From contig JAFGSN010000187.1 of NCBI GenBank assembly GCA_016934575.1, positions 1 through 54,332 on the forward strand: 54,332 bases of DNA, in the 5' to 3' direction. The stretch comes from Vicinamibacteria bacterium. GTDB taxonomy: Bacteria; Acidobacteriota; Vicinamibacteria; Fen-336. Below, piece after piece: positions 11,116 to 21,206 of this stretch. Each line of letters begins with the position of its first letter. Position 1 is the stretch's first letter. A program made the translations under genes and the position numbers. The notes below the pieces were generated by a model. The model had not been told where the DNA came from. It did not search any database and saw only the letters and a program-made list of their open reading frames with translations.

Positions 11116-12240
11116 ATGAGTGCCGTGGAAAGGATGCGAAAACACATGCGCAAGGGGCTTATCGTCATCGGAATCCTGGCCGCCGGAGGCTTGGCCGCCG
11201 TCCTCTACAGTCGATCGAGCCACAACGGAAACGGTCTGAAAACCGTCGGGGTGACGCGCGGATCCATAGCCGAGAAGGCGCTCGCCATCGGCGCCATCCG
11301 GCCCCAGAAGGAGATCGCGGTCAAAAGCAAGATCTCCGGAATCGTGAAGAACTCGTTCCGTGAGGTCGGGGACAGGGTGAAGGTTGGAGAACCGCTTTTC
11401 GAAATACTGCCCGATCCCACGCCGCTCGAACGGACCGAGGCGCGACGCGAGGCGGAGATCGCGCGCAACATCTTCGAGCAGGCCCGGAAAAAGCACACGC
11501 GTTCGAAGTCCCTGAAAGAGCAAGGCGTTCTCTCGAGCCAGGATTGGGACCTGGCGGAAAAGGAGCTCCAGGACGCGCGTATCCGACTCGATCTGGCCGC
11601 CGAAAAACTGGCCCTGATCGAGAAGGGAAGGATCAAGAGCGATAGTAGCAATCGCCTGGCCGTGGAGTCGATCATCCGCGCTCCGATCGCGGGAACGGTG
11701 CTCGAGCTTCTCGTAAACGAGGGCGATCCGGTGGTTCCCTTGACTTCCTATCAGGCCGGAACCGCCCTGACCACCCTGGCCGACATGTCCGCCCTGGTCT
11801 TCAAGGGAACGGTGGACGAGATCGACGTGGGCAAGCTCCGGGAGGGCATGCCCGCCCAGATCAAGATCGGAGCCCTGCCTGATGCCAAGATCGAAGGCAA
11901 GGTCTACAAGATCGCGCCCAAGAGCACGACCGTCGAAGGCGCCACGCTGTTCGACATCGAGATCGAGCTGTTGCCGGTCAAGGACATCACGCTCCGAGCG
12001 GGCTATTCGGCCAACGCGGAGATCGCGGTGCGCTCCAAGGAGAACGTGCTGATCCTGCCCGAGAGGCTCGTGACCTTCGCCGCCGGCAAGGCCGCCGTCG
12101 AGGTGCCCGGCGTCGCGGGCGACGAGCCCGTCAAGAAGGAGATCGAGGTCGGCCTGTCGGACGGGCTCAACGTCGAGGTGACGAAGGGACTCGTCGAGAA
12201 GGACGTCGTCGTGGAGCGCCCGCCCAAGGAGATCGAGTAG
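11116..12240 (+). CDS. MacA/HlyD-family periplasmic adaptor subunit
   Basis: Single N-terminal TM, KEIAVKSKISGIVKNSFREVGDRVKVGEPLFEI lipoyl-like half, coiled-coil hairpin, IIRAPIAGTVLELLVNEGDPV second half. Followed by ABC permeases. Confidence 0.85.
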   Translation: MSAVERMRKHMRKGLIVIGILAAGGLAAVLYSRSSHNGNGLKTVGVTRGSIAEKALAIGAIRPQKEIAVKSKISGIVKNSFREVGDRVKVGEPLFEILPDPTPLERTEARREAEIARNIFEQARKKHTRSKSLKEQGVLSSQDWDLAEKELQDARIRLDLAAEKLALIEKGRIKSDSSNRLAVESIIRAPIAGTVLELLVNEGDPVVPLTSYQAGTALTTLADMSALVFKGTVDEIDVGKLREGMPAQIKIGALPDAKIEGKVYKIAPKSTTVEGATLFDIEIELLPVKDITLRAGYSANAEIAVRSKENVLILPERLVTFAAGKAAVEVPGVAGDEPVKKEIEVGLSDGLNVEVTKGLVEKDVVVERPPKEIE

Positions 12241-12293
12241 CGCCGGGCACGGCGCCAGCGAACGAAGAATCGCCGACATCAGTCAATTCAAGG

Positions 12294-13538
12294 ATGGAAA
12301 CGGTCATGACCTCGCTCTCCTTCCTGCGGCAGATGCTCCAGGACGTCCGGCATCAGAAAGTGCGTACTCTGCTCACCTTGCTCGGCATCACCTGGGGAAC
12401 AGTCTCGGTCGCGCTGCTGGTGGCCTTCGGAGAGGGTTTGCAACGAAGGATCGTGAAAAGCCAAAAGGGGCTCGGCGAGAGCATCGTCATCGCCTGGCCC
12501 AGTCGCACCTCTATTCCATATGAAGGTCTCGGAAAAGGGCGCGGCATCAGAGTTACCGAGGAAGACATCGAGGCGCTGCGACGCAAGATTCCGGACGCGC
12601 GCTTTTCCGGAGAACACTCGGACGGCCGCAACACGTTTCGTCGCGAGCGGGTGCGCATCTCGCCCGGCATGTCGGCCGTCAGTCCCGTTTTCGGAGTCAT
12701 GCGTAATCTCATTCCCGCGCCCGGCGGACGCTTCGTGAACGATCTTGACGTGGATCGTAAGCGCCGAATGGTTTTTCTCGGCGACAAGCTCAAGCAAGAC
12801 CTCTTCGGCGACGCCGAGGCCGTCGGCCAGACGATCATGATCGACAACGCGCCCTTCATGGTGATCGGCGTCCTGAAGAAAAAGGCCCAGGACTCGAGCT
12901 ACAGCGGCCGTGACCAGGATAAGGCTTTCATCGTCGACACGACGTATCGCGGGATTCACGGCGATCGTTACGTCAACAATTTCATCTTTCAGGCTAGGCA
13001 TCCTTCGCTGGTTCCGGAAGTCACGCGTCGGGTTTATGAAGAGCTCGGTCGTCGACTGAAGTTCAATCCCAATGACAAGGAAGCCATCAAGACGTGGGAC
13101 ACCACCGAGGGCGAAAAGTTCCTCTCGATATTCTTCACGACGTTCCGCCTGTTCCTGGCCGTGATCGGATCCTTCACGTTGATGGTCGGCGGACTCGGCG
13201 TGTCGAACATCATGTACGTCGTGGTTGAGGAGCGCACGCGCGAGATCGGAATCAAGCTCGCGGTGGGCGCCAAGCCTCGTTTCATACAGAGCCAGTTCCT
13301 GCTCGAAACCCTGACTCTCACGGCCCTGGGCGGCGTCCTGGGCTTCATCATCACCCTGGCGGTGCTGTGGATCTTCCCCTTTCTCGGCCTCGATGAGTAC
13401 GTCGGCACGCCAACGGCTTCGCCGGCGGTCGTGCTCACGACGGCCGCGCTGCTGGGTTTGATCGGGATCGCAGCCGGCCATTTCCCCGCCCGCCGGGCGT
13501 CGCTGCTCGACCCGGTCGCGGCGCTCAAGCTCTCATGA
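12294..13538 (+). CDS. MacB/FtsX-family ABC transporter permease
   Basis: RTLLTLLGITWGTVSVALLVAFGEG, VGGLGVSNIMYVVVEERTREIGIKLAVGA, C-terminal GHFPARRASLLDPVAAL. Confidence 0.9.
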   Translation: METVMTSLSFLRQMLQDVRHQKVRTLLTLLGITWGTVSVALLVAFGEGLQRRIVKSQKGLGESIVIAWPSRTSIPYEGLGKGRGIRVTEEDIEALRRKIPDARFSGEHSDGRNTFRRERVRISPGMSAVSPVFGVMRNLIPAPGGRFVNDLDVDRKRRMVFLGDKLKQDLFGDAEAVGQTIMIDNAPFMVIGVLKKKAQDSSYSGRDQDKAFIVDTTYRGIHGDRYVNNFIFQARHPSLVPEVTRRVYEELGRRLKFNPNDKEAIKTWDTTEGEKFLSIFFTTFRLFLAVIGSFTLMVGGLGVSNIMYVVVEERTREIGIKLAVGAKPRFIQSQFLLETLTLTALGGVLGFIITLAVLWIFPFLGLDEYVGTPTASPAVVLTTAALLGLIGIAAGHFPARRASLLDPVAALKLS

Positions 13539-14794
13539 GATTCGCGGCCGCCGAGATCGCGTTGGTGCTGCGCCTTTTCCAGGCGGACCTCGCCCATCAA
13601 CGCAAACGCATCGCGCTCACCGTCATCGCCATCGCGTGGGGCACGCTCTCGATCGTGCTGCTGCTCTCCTTCGGCGAAGGTCTGAAGCGCTCCTTGAGCA
13701 AGGGCGCCCGCGGCATGGGCGAAGGAGTCGCGGTCGTGTGGCCGGGCGCCACGACGCGGGCCTTCATGGGCCTCCCCTCGGGTCGCCGCATCGCCATCCG
13801 CGAGGAGGACGCGGAGCTTCTCCGCCGCTGCATCCCGGAGATCGAGACGTTGAGCCTGGAGTATGCCCGACATATACCCGTGACCGCGGGGACGAAGAGC
13901 GTGAACACGCGCGTGCGCGGAGTCGAGCCGGAGTTCGGCGAGATGCGCAATCTCCATCCCCAGGCCGGCGGGCGCTTCTTGAACGCGCCCGACATGGCTC
14001 AGAAACGCCGCGTCGTTTTCCTGGGCGAGGAGCTGGCGCGCGATCTCTACGGAACCGAGGACGCGGTCGGACGCGCCGTTCAGATCAACCAGTCGTCGTT
14101 TCTGGTCGTGGGCGTCGCCCGGAAGAAGCTCATGATGGGAATGTACAGCGGTCACGATCGCACACAGGCCACCATTCCGGCGACGAGCTTCAAGGCCATG
14201 CACTCCGACGCCGAGGTCGGAAACCTCGTCTATCGTCCCGCGCGGCCCGAGCTGTCCGGCCGCGCCAAAGCCGAGCTGTACCGCGTCATGGGACGCAAGC
14301 ATCATTTTGATCCCGAGGACACACGCGCCCTCGGCCTGTGGGACACTCTGGAAATGCAACGCATCAACAGAGACGTCGCCGTCGGAGTCCAGATCTTCTT
14401 GGGCATCATCGGCGGCCTGACGCTCTTCGTCGGCGGAATGGGCGTCGCCAACATCATGTACGCCGTCGTCAAGGAGCGCACCCGCGAGATCGGCGTGAAG
14501 ATGGCCCTTGGCGCAAAGGCGCGACAGGTAATGCTGCCGTTCGTGCTCGAGGCGCTGCTGATGACCGTCATTGGCGGGATCCTAGGCGCGGCGATCGCTC
14601 TGCTGCTGATCTTCGGTCTCGCGGCTCTGCCGCTGGAAAACGAAGCGTTCGACCTTCTCGGCCGGCCTACGTTCTCGCCGGTTATCGCCGTGACGACGGC
14701 CCTCGTGCTGGGAACGATCGGCGCGGCGGCCGGATACTTTCCCGCGCGCCGCGCGGCATTCGTCGATCCCGCGGAATCATTGAGGTATGAATGA
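13535..14794 (+). CDS. MacB/FtsX-family ABC transporter permease (second copy)
   Basis: Same family motifs: [53 protein letters not shown] overlap with the preceding permease. Confidence 0.9.
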   Translation: MRFAAAEIALVLRLFQADLAHQRKRIALTVIAIAWGTLSIVLLLSFGEGLKRSLSKGARGMGEGVAVVWPGATTRAFMGLPSGRRIAIREEDAELLRRCIPEIETLSLEYARHIPVTAGTKSVNTRVRGVEPEFGEMRNLHPQAGGRFLNAPDMAQKRRVVFLGEELARDLYGTEDAVGRAVQINQSSFLVVGVARKKLMMGMYSGHDRTQATIPATSFKAMHSDAEVGNLVYRPARPELSGRAKAELYRVMGRKHHFDPEDTRALGLWDTLEMQRINRDVAVGVQIFLGIIGGLTLFVGGMGVANIMYAVVKERTREIGVKMALGAKARQVMLPFVLEALLMTVIGGILGAAIALLLIFGLAALPLENEAFDLLGRPTFSPVIAVTTALVLGTIGAAAGYFPARRAAFVDPAESLRYE

Positions 14795-15477
14795 TGATGA
14801 TCGAGATGCGAGCGATTCGCAAAACCTATCGAACCGGCCGCGTGGAGGTCGAGGCGCTCCGGGACGTCAATCTCGACGTGGACCGCAATGAGTTCGTTGC
14901 CATCGTGGGACCTTCAGGCTCGGGCAAGAGCACGCTCATGAATCTGCTCGGCTGTCTCGATACGCCGACCGCCGGCGCGTATCGTCTTTCGGGCGAAAGC
15001 GTTGCCGGACTGGATCGCAACCGGCTGGCCGAGATCCGCAATCGCCACATCGGCTTCGTCTTCCAGAACTTCAACCTGCTTCCCTACGCCAGCGCCCTGG
15101 AGAACGTGGAACTGCCGCTTTTGTTCGCCGGCCTGCCGGCCAACGAACGGAACGAGCGCGCCACTGCGATACTCGAAAAGGTGGATCTCGCCGATCGCAT
15201 GCACCACAAGCCGGGCGAGCTGTCCGGCGGGCAGATGCAGCGCGTCGCCATTGCGCGCGCGCTCGTCAACCGGCCGACCATGGTGCTGGCCGATGAGCCG
15301 ACCGGGAACCTCGACTCGGTATCGGGACGCGGAATCGTGGGTCTCTTTCAGGAGTTGCACGCCGCCGGGCAAACGATCGTGATGATCACTCACGACATGG
15401 CGATCGCACGGATCGCTTCCCGTGTCGTTCAGATCCGGGACGGCGAGATCGTCGAGGACAAGAGCGCCGCGGCATAA
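14791..15477 (+). CDS. ABC transporter ATP-binding protein (MacB/LolD type)
   Basis: Walker [10 protein letters not shown], signature [15 protein letters not shown], Walker [14 protein letters not shown], switch H ITHD. Confidence 0.93.
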   Translation: MMMIEMRAIRKTYRTGRVEVEALRDVNLDVDRNEFVAIVGPSGSGKSTLMNLLGCLDTPTAGAYRLSGESVAGLDRNRLAEIRNRHIGFVFQNFNLLPYASALENVELPLLFAGLPANERNERATAILEKVDLADRMHHKPGELSGGQMQRVAIARALVNRPTMVLADEPTGNLDSVSGRGIVGLFQELHAAGQTIVMITHDMAIARIASRVVQIRDGEIVEDKSAAA

Positions 15478-15747
15478 GACGCGTGCCCGACCTGACGCAT
15501 CCGCACGCTCGCCTGCCTGCCTCACGGCGTTCGCGCCTTTCCATGGCGCTATCGCTTCCTCGTCGACGCCTCGGACGCGGTTGTTGCGTGACCCGACGCA
15601 CGGCGTCCCTGCGCCGCCGCGCGGCACAAGATCAAATGAACGCTTCGACCCGTCCAGGAAGGGAGCAAATGGCCACGGCGCGGAGATCCGGCTGGTCTTC
15701 AAGGTGAGTAATCGACTATGCTTGATGGACGTTCAAGGAGCGTCCAC

Positions 15748-16755
15748 ATGGCAGATTTTTTAGAGCAAATCTTCGAGAAGGCGAGATCGAGCCCGAAAAA
15801 GGTCGTGTTCCAGGAGGGCGACGACGAGAGGACCGTCCAGGCGGCGGCCGAAGCCACGAAACAGGGCATCGCCCATGTCACCATGATCGGCGATCCCGGG
15901 AATATCAAGAGTATCGCGGAGGCGAGGTCGCTTCACCTCGGCGGAATCGAGATCATCGACAAGGCCGATCCGCCGCGCCTTCAGGAGTTCACGCACGAGC
16001 TATTCGAGCTACGCAAGGAAAAGGGCATGACCGAAGCCGCGGCCCTCGAGCAAATCCGCGAACCGCTCTGGTACGGCGCCATGATGGTCCGCAAGAACGT
16101 GGTGGACGCCTTCGTCGCCGGCGCCGTCCACTCCACCGCGGACGTGTGCCGAGTCGCGATCCAGGCGGTGGGTCTCAAACCCGGAATCAAGACCCTCTCC
16201 AGCTTCTTCGTGATGGTCCTGCCCGGCAAGACCTTCGGCAAGGACGGGATCCTCTTCTACGCCGACTGCGGCGTGGTGATCAATCCCGACGACAGCCAGC
16301 TCGCCGACATCGCGATCTCCGCATCCGAGTGCTATCGGCTGCTGATGGAAGACGAGCCCAGGGTCGCCTTGCTTTCGCTGTCAACCAAGGGAAGCGCGAA
16401 GCACCCGCGCGTGGAGAAGGTCAGGCGCGCATTGACGCTCGTCAAAGAACGCGCCCCGGACCTTGTCATTGACGGAGAGCTTCAGGCGGACGCGGCGCTC
16501 ATCGCCCAAATCGGGCAGCAGAAAGCCCCGGGCTCTCCGGTCGCCGGACGCGCCAACGTCCTCGTCTTCCCCGATCTCGACGCCGGCAATATCGCGTACA
16601 AGCTTACGGAGAGACTTGCCGGCGCCGAGGCCTACGGCCCGATCCTCCAGGGCACAGCCAAGCCGTGCAGCGATCTCTCGCGCGGCTGTAAAGCTTCCGA
16701 TATCGTCAATGTCGCGGCCATCAATGTCGTACGGTTCCAACACCCAGCCAGATGA
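15748..16755 (+). CDS. pta: Phosphate acetyltransferase
   Basis: [97 protein letters not shown]. aaggag SD before ATG 15748. Followed by ackA. Confidence 0.92.
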   Translation: MADFLEQIFEKARSSPKKVVFQEGDDERTVQAAAEATKQGIAHVTMIGDPGNIKSIAEARSLHLGGIEIIDKADPPRLQEFTHELFELRKEKGMTEAAALEQIREPLWYGAMMVRKNVVDAFVAGAVHSTADVCRVAIQAVGLKPGIKTLSSFFVMVLPGKTFGKDGILFYADCGVVINPDDSQLADIAISASECYRLLMEDEPRVALLSLSTKGSAKHPRVEKVRRALTLVKERAPDLVIDGELQADAALIAQIGQQKAPGSPVAGRANVLVFPDLDAGNIAYKLTERLAGAEAYGPILQGTAKPCSDLSRGCKASDIVNVAAINVVRFQHPAR

Positions 16756-16831
16756 CTCCGCCATCGAGGACGGGCTGGCGCGCGCGTGACCGAACGCCGA
16801 AATATCGGCCTGTCGAGGAGGCACTCGAACA

Positions 16832-18049
16832 ATGAAAGTCTTGGTGATCAACTGCGGCAGCTCTTCTCTCAAGTTCAAGCTATTCGACATCGAGCAAAGC
16901 GACACCCTGCTTGCCAAGGGTCTGGTGGAAGAGATCGGAAGGACGCAATCGCGATTCAGATACAGCAGCCACCGAATGAAGAACGGGGAGAATCTCACGC
17001 AGCAGGTGACGGCCGAAAACCACACGGCGGCCGTGGATGTCGTCGCCAAAACGCTCCTGGATCCCGAGGTCGGGCTGTTCGAGGACGCCATCCGAGTGGA
17101 CGTCGTCGGCCACCGCGTGGTTCACGGCGGAGAGCAGTTCTCCAAGAGCGCTTTGATCACGACGGGGGTCAAGAAGGTCATCGAGGCCTGCTGCGACCTC
17201 GCTCCACTGCACAACCCGCCCAACCTCGCCGGGATTCTGGCTTGCGAGCATATCTTCCCCGGCATACCGCAGGTGGCGGTGTTCGACACCGCTTTCCACC
17301 AGACGATGCCCCGTAAAGCGTTCATTTACGGCCTGCCCTATGAATTGTACGAGCGCTACCACATCCGGAAGTATGGATTCCACGGAACGTCGCACGAGTA
17401 CGTGTCGCTGCGGGCCGCGGAGATCCTGGGCAAGGAGATCACGAAACTGAAGATGGTGACCTGCCACCTCGGCAACGGATCCAGCATCACCGCCGTGAAA
17501 TTCGGCCTCTCCATCGACACGTCGATGGGTTTCACGCCGCTGCCAGGTCTCGTCATGGGAACCCGGACGGGAGACATGGACCCGGCGGTGGTTCTTTTCT
17601 TGATGGAGAAAGAGCATCTCGACCTCAAGGCGATGAACGATCTGCTCAACAAAAAGAGCGGCCTCAAGGGAATCTCGGGCGTGAGCAACGATCTCAGGGA
17701 AGTCATGGAGAGCGCCCAACACGGCAATGCGCGAGCCCACGTGGCGATCGATTCGATGGTGTATCGAATCACCAAGTACATCGGCTCCTATGCGGCGGCA
17801 ATGGGCGCAATCGACGCTATCGTGTTCACCGGCGGCATCGGCGAGAACGCGGCGGCGATCCGCGAGAAGGTGCTGGAGCCGCTTGCATTCATGGGAGTCG
17901 TCCTGGATCCGGAAAAGAACGACTCCAACGACCGGGAGAAGGCGATCACCACCGACGATTCTCCGGTGAAAGCGCTGGTCATTCCGACGAACGAAGAGCT
18001 CATGATCGCCAGGAAGGCCAAGGCGATCGTGGAAGAAGCAGCCGGCTAA
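16832..18049 (+). CDS. ackA: Acetate kinase
   Basis: MKVLVINCGSSSLKFKLFD, GHRVVHGGEQF, FHGTSHEYVSLRAAE, CHLGNGSSITAVK, FTGGIGENAAAIREKV. Confidence 0.95.
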   Translation: MKVLVINCGSSSLKFKLFDIEQSDTLLAKGLVEEIGRTQSRFRYSSHRMKNGENLTQQVTAENHTAAVDVVAKTLLDPEVGLFEDAIRVDVVGHRVVHGGEQFSKSALITTGVKKVIEACCDLAPLHNPPNLAGILACEHIFPGIPQVAVFDTAFHQTMPRKAFIYGLPYELYERYHIRKYGFHGTSHEYVSLRAAEILGKEITKLKMVTCHLGNGSSITAVKFGLSIDTSMGFTPLPGLVMGTRTGDMDPAVVLFLMEKEHLDLKAMNDLLNKKSGLKGISGVSNDLREVMESAQHGNARAHVAIDSMVYRITKYIGSYAAAMGAIDAIVFTGGIGENAAAIREKVLEPLAFMGVVLDPEKNDSNDREKAITTDDSPVKALVIPTNEELMIARKAKAIVEEAAG

Positions 18050-18116
18050 ACCTGCCGAGATTCCCGATTCGCGGGGCCACGTTTTCGGGCAGATCATTTT
18101 CCTGTTGTGATTCACC

Positions 18117-18150
18117 CGACGCCGTCGCCAATACAGCATGAACGGCGTCG
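18117..18150. other. Stem-loop downstream of ackA (possible terminator or 3' end hairpin)
   Basis: Perfect 9-bp inverted repeat cgacgccgt ... acggcgtcg with 16-nt loop, followed by gctcgaaaaa. Confidence 0.4.
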
Positions 18151-18336
18151 CTCGAAAAACCCGGCCGCCCATGACAACGGGGAGCATCCGTGAACAAGAC
18201 GATCTCCCGCGCAAAGCGCGGCCGACCGGGACATATCGATGATAAAATGAGACAAACAATCATCGAGCATCATGCGTAATCGCTCATCGAGAGGCGAGAA
18301 GTCCGAGGCTAAAAGCAACAATAGGAGGATGGAAAA

Positions 18337-18840
18337 ATGAAGCAGCATATGAGCAGTTGGAGGATGGGCATCGGCGCGGCGACGCTCGTTTGCGCGGGCT
18401 TTGGATTGGCCTGGGCGAAGCCGGCGCCGACGCCAGCCACGCGTCTGGAAATAAAGAATAAGGTCGACTTGGCGATCCCGGTGAATGGGATGAAAGCGAC
18501 AAAGACGGGAGTCGCCGGAACAGATCACAAAGTGCGCATCGACGTCACGGTTCGCGCCACAACTAGATCGATGCTGAAGATCTGCTCCGGTCCATTCAAG
18601 GTCAAGGTCGAATCGACCGAAGACCCCACGACCGGGACCTGGAATCTCGTCGGCACGGCGGGAATCGCTGATATTTGCGTGGGCGGCGCTAAGGTCGCGA
18701 AAAGCGAGAAGCGTTCGTTTAACGACACCGTCCCGGCGGGATCGTTCCGCAAGTATCGGGCGACCATCGATTTCCTCGATCAAGTCAACGAATCCAACGA
18801 AACCAACAACGTCGAGTCCATCGGATACGTGGCTCACTGA
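18337..18840 (+). CDS. Small secreted protein with CARDB-like fold signature
   Basis: Signal peptide (LVCAGFGLAWA), ending VNESNETNNVESIGYV, typical of CARDB-type beta-sandwich. aggagg SD upstream. Confidence 0.6.
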   Translation: MKQHMSSWRMGIGAATLVCAGFGLAWAKPAPTPATRLEIKNKVDLAIPVNGMKATKTGVAGTDHKVRIDVTVRATTRSMLKICSGPFKVKVESTEDPTTGTWNLVGTAGIADICVGGAKVAKSEKRSFNDTVPAGSFRKYRATIDFLDQVNESNETNNVESIGYVAH

Positions 18841-18854
18841 GAAAAGCGATTGGG

Positions 18855-18900
18855 CGAGCTACGGCGTCCTCATGCGACGATAAGAGGGCGCCGTAGCTCG
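18855..18900. terminator. Strong stem-loop, candidate terminator after the CARDB-like gene
   Basis: 17-bp inverted repeat cgagctacggcgtcctc / gagggcgccgtagctcg (one G-U) with 12-nt loop. No clear U-tract follows. Confidence 0.5.
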
Positions 18901-18914
18901 ATCATGGACTGTCC

Positions 18915-21047
18915 ATGACAAAGTGGACGCCTCGCCTGGCGTCGCGACGCAAACGTGCATGGATGGGCGTCGCGCTCACGCTCGGATATCTCGGGCTCAC
19001 TCTGCTCTTCACTTATCCCCTGGCCTCATGCCTGATGACCTGTCATGCCGGCGAGGCCGGAGGGGACGCGCCCACGTACGTCTGGAATCTGTGGTGGATG
19101 AAGAAATCCCTGATCGAGCTTCATTCCAACCCGCTCACGACCGAATTCATCTTCCATCCCATCGGTATCAGTTTGGCGCTGCACACGCTCGGCGCGACCC
19201 AGGGCGCGTTCTTCGTCCCGTTGAGTCTGGCGCTGGGCGACGTCGCCGCCGCGAACGTCGTCGTTCTCCTTACTTTTCTTTTCTCGGCCCTAGCCGTATA
19301 TGCTCTCGCGCGCCACTATCACGCCGATCGCGGCGGCGCCTTTCTCGCCGGCGCGGCGTTCGCGTTCTGTCCCTATCGCGTGGCGCGCCTCGCGGGCCAC
19401 TACGATCTCCTGAGCACGGAGTGGATCCCTCTCTTCTTGCTGTGCTTCGCCAAAGCGCTGGATCGGACGCGGCGTTCGCGCGCCTGGCTCGTCATGGCCG
19501 CGCTGACGGCGGCGGCCTGCGGTTACGCGAACCTGAGTTATCTCGTCTTCCTGGGCCTGATCGCGATCGTCTTCGTGCTCGAACGTCTTGCTCGCAAGCG
19601 GGCTCCGTGGCGGACGCTGTTCTTGCGAGCCGGCTTCGTTTTCATCACGGCCGGCATCCTGCTTTCGCCGCTTTTCATCGCCATCGCCCAGGCGATGACG
19701 CGTTGGACCTATCCTCCGTACCCCGGAGCAGAGCGTTATTCGGCCGATTTGTTGTCCTACCTTCTTCCGGCGCCGAATCAGAACGTCCTCGGCGGCGCGC
19801 TCGGATACGAAGCGAGCCGCAATGCGACCGAATCGATCGTCTTTCCCGGATATCTGCCGTGGCTGCTCGGTCTGGCCGCGCTGCTGAAAAAACGCCTGCG
19901 GCGCTCGCATGCGTTCTGGATCGCGAGCGGAGTAATCTTCTTCCTGTTCAGCCTGGGCCCGGTCCTACGTGTTGCCGGACGCGAGACGGGCCTCCCCTTG
20001 CCGTTCGCCCTGCTTCAGAGACTGCCCCTTTTGCACAACCTGCGCGCGCCTGCGCGCTTCTCGCTCATCGTCGTCCTCGCTCTCGCGATTCTCATGGCCG
20101 CGGGCTGGACGGCGCTGAGCCGCCGGCTGCGCCGGCGAAGCGCTCGATACGCGATGACTGGAGCGGCCGCGGCGGCGCTCATCTTGGAGCTCGTCTCCGT
20201 TCCCGTTTCGGTGTTCGCCGCGGAAACCCCCGCGCTTTTCCGCGCCGTCGGCGCCGAGCCCGGCGATTTCGCGGTGGTCGAGATCCCCGGCATCGATCAA
20301 GTGTCGGGACGGCTCATGCACCATCAGACGGCGCACGGCAAGAGAATTTTCATCGGCTTTTGCGCCCGCGTGCCGCTTGAAAAAAAATCATATTACTACG
20401 GCCTTCCGCTCGTCCGTCCGCTGATCGACTTGCGCAAGCGCAAGATCCCGCTCGACGACGCGCTTGTTGAGCGGGAACGGACAAGCGCGCCGCGCGCCGC
20501 GCGCTTTCTCGGCATCCGCTACTTCGTGATCGAACGCTCCTTCGCCAAACGAGGCGTGATCGACTACCTCGAGCGCGTTCTTCCGATCGAGAGGCTCGGC
20601 GGTGACGACGAGCGCGAGCTGCTTCGCGTTCGCGAAGAGGAGCTGCCGCCTCTTCCCTGGACGATCGAGGCCGGCGCGCCCGAGTCGCGCCTTTATTTCG
20701 AAAGTGGCTGGCGGCGACCGGCCGTCTTCGAGGGCCGTCTCGGTCGCGCGGCTCGCGGCAGGCGTTCGACGGTTCTGCTGCGACGTCCAGCGGCCGGAAC
20801 GAGCGCGGTGACTCTGGTCGCGCACGTTCCCGCAAGCCTCCCGATCGATCTGCGAATCGACGACGAACGAATCGGGCGTCTGCGATTGCCCGCGGGTTGG
20901 AGCCGTCCACGAATCGAGCTACCGGCGTCGAAAGGCGCGTTCGCCGAAAGGCTCACCCTTCTCTGGAACGGGCCCGCCGATCCGAGCATCGAATCCGCGA
21001 TCGTGACCGAGATTCGCTTCGTACGATCGACGGCGTCGTATCACTGA
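18915..21047 (+). CDS. Multi-pass membrane protein, GT-C/YfhO-like
   Basis: About 10 hydrophobic segments, large C-terminal soluble region, N-terminal extracytoplasmic loop after TM1 as in GT-C enzymes. Confidence 0.55.
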   Translation: MTKWTPRLASRRKRAWMGVALTLGYLGLTLLFTYPLASCLMTCHAGEAGGDAPTYVWNLWWMKKSLIELHSNPLTTEFIFHPIGISLALHTLGATQGAFFVPLSLALGDVAAANVVVLLTFLFSALAVYALARHYHADRGGAFLAGAAFAFCPYRVARLAGHYDLLSTEWIPLFLLCFAKALDRTRRSRAWLVMAALTAAACGYANLSYLVFLGLIAIVFVLERLARKRAPWRTLFLRAGFVFITAGILLSPLFIAIAQAMTRWTYPPYPGAERYSADLLSYLLPAPNQNVLGGALGYEASRNATESIVFPGYLPWLLGLAALLKKRLRRSHAFWIASGVIFFLFSLGPVLRVAGRETGLPLPFALLQRLPLLHNLRAPARFSLIVVLALAILMAAGWTALSRRLRRRSARYAMTGAAAAALILELVSVPVSVFAAETPALFRAVGAEPGDFAVVEIPGIDQVSGRLMHHQTAHGKRIFIGFCARVPLEKKSYYYGLPLVRPLIDLRKRKIPLDDALVERERTSAPRAARFLGIRYFVIERSFAKRGVIDYLERVLPIERLGGDDERELLRVREEELPPLPWTIEAGAPESRLYFESGWRRPAVFEGRLGRAARGRRSTVLLRRPAAGTSAVTLVAHVPASLPIDLRIDDERIGRLRLPAGWSRPRIELPASKGAFAERLTLLWNGPADPSIESAIVTEIRFVRSTASYH

Positions 21048-21206
21048 AAGCCTTATGACGCGGGCGGCGTCTGCTATAGTTTTCATGACGGCCTTCCGAC
21101 GCGGCCTTGAGCGGCGATCAAACCGTCGCGGCCCATGATCTGCGTCCCGCGAGGCCGTGCCGGCCGGGAACGCGTCCCGGCCGGAGCATCTACGTGGAAT
21201 GTGTTT

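Noticed and set aside
15645-15675. SRP (4.5S) RNA-like sequence cccgtccaggaagggagcaaatgg between the ABC ATPase and pta
   Set aside because: It resembles the helix-8 consensus (GGAAGG.AGCA), but the 5' CAGG is CCCG and the GGAA loop carries an extra A/G. I could not fold convincing flanking helices. An Infernal search with the bacterial SRP models would settle it.
11098-18259. Long antisense ORFs (e.g. 11098..12279 -, 12288..13481 -, 13034..14359 -, 16880..18259 -)
   Set aside because: They lie opposite well-supported genes and have low-complexity H/R/D/Q-rich translations. This is the usual shadow-ORF artefact of high GC.
18180-18336. Possible c-di-GMP (GEMM) riboswitch before the CARDB-like gene, from cgcaaagc
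   Set aside because: The match is part of a simple ccgcgc-aaa-gcgcgg hairpin. The rest of the GEMM consensus is absent.
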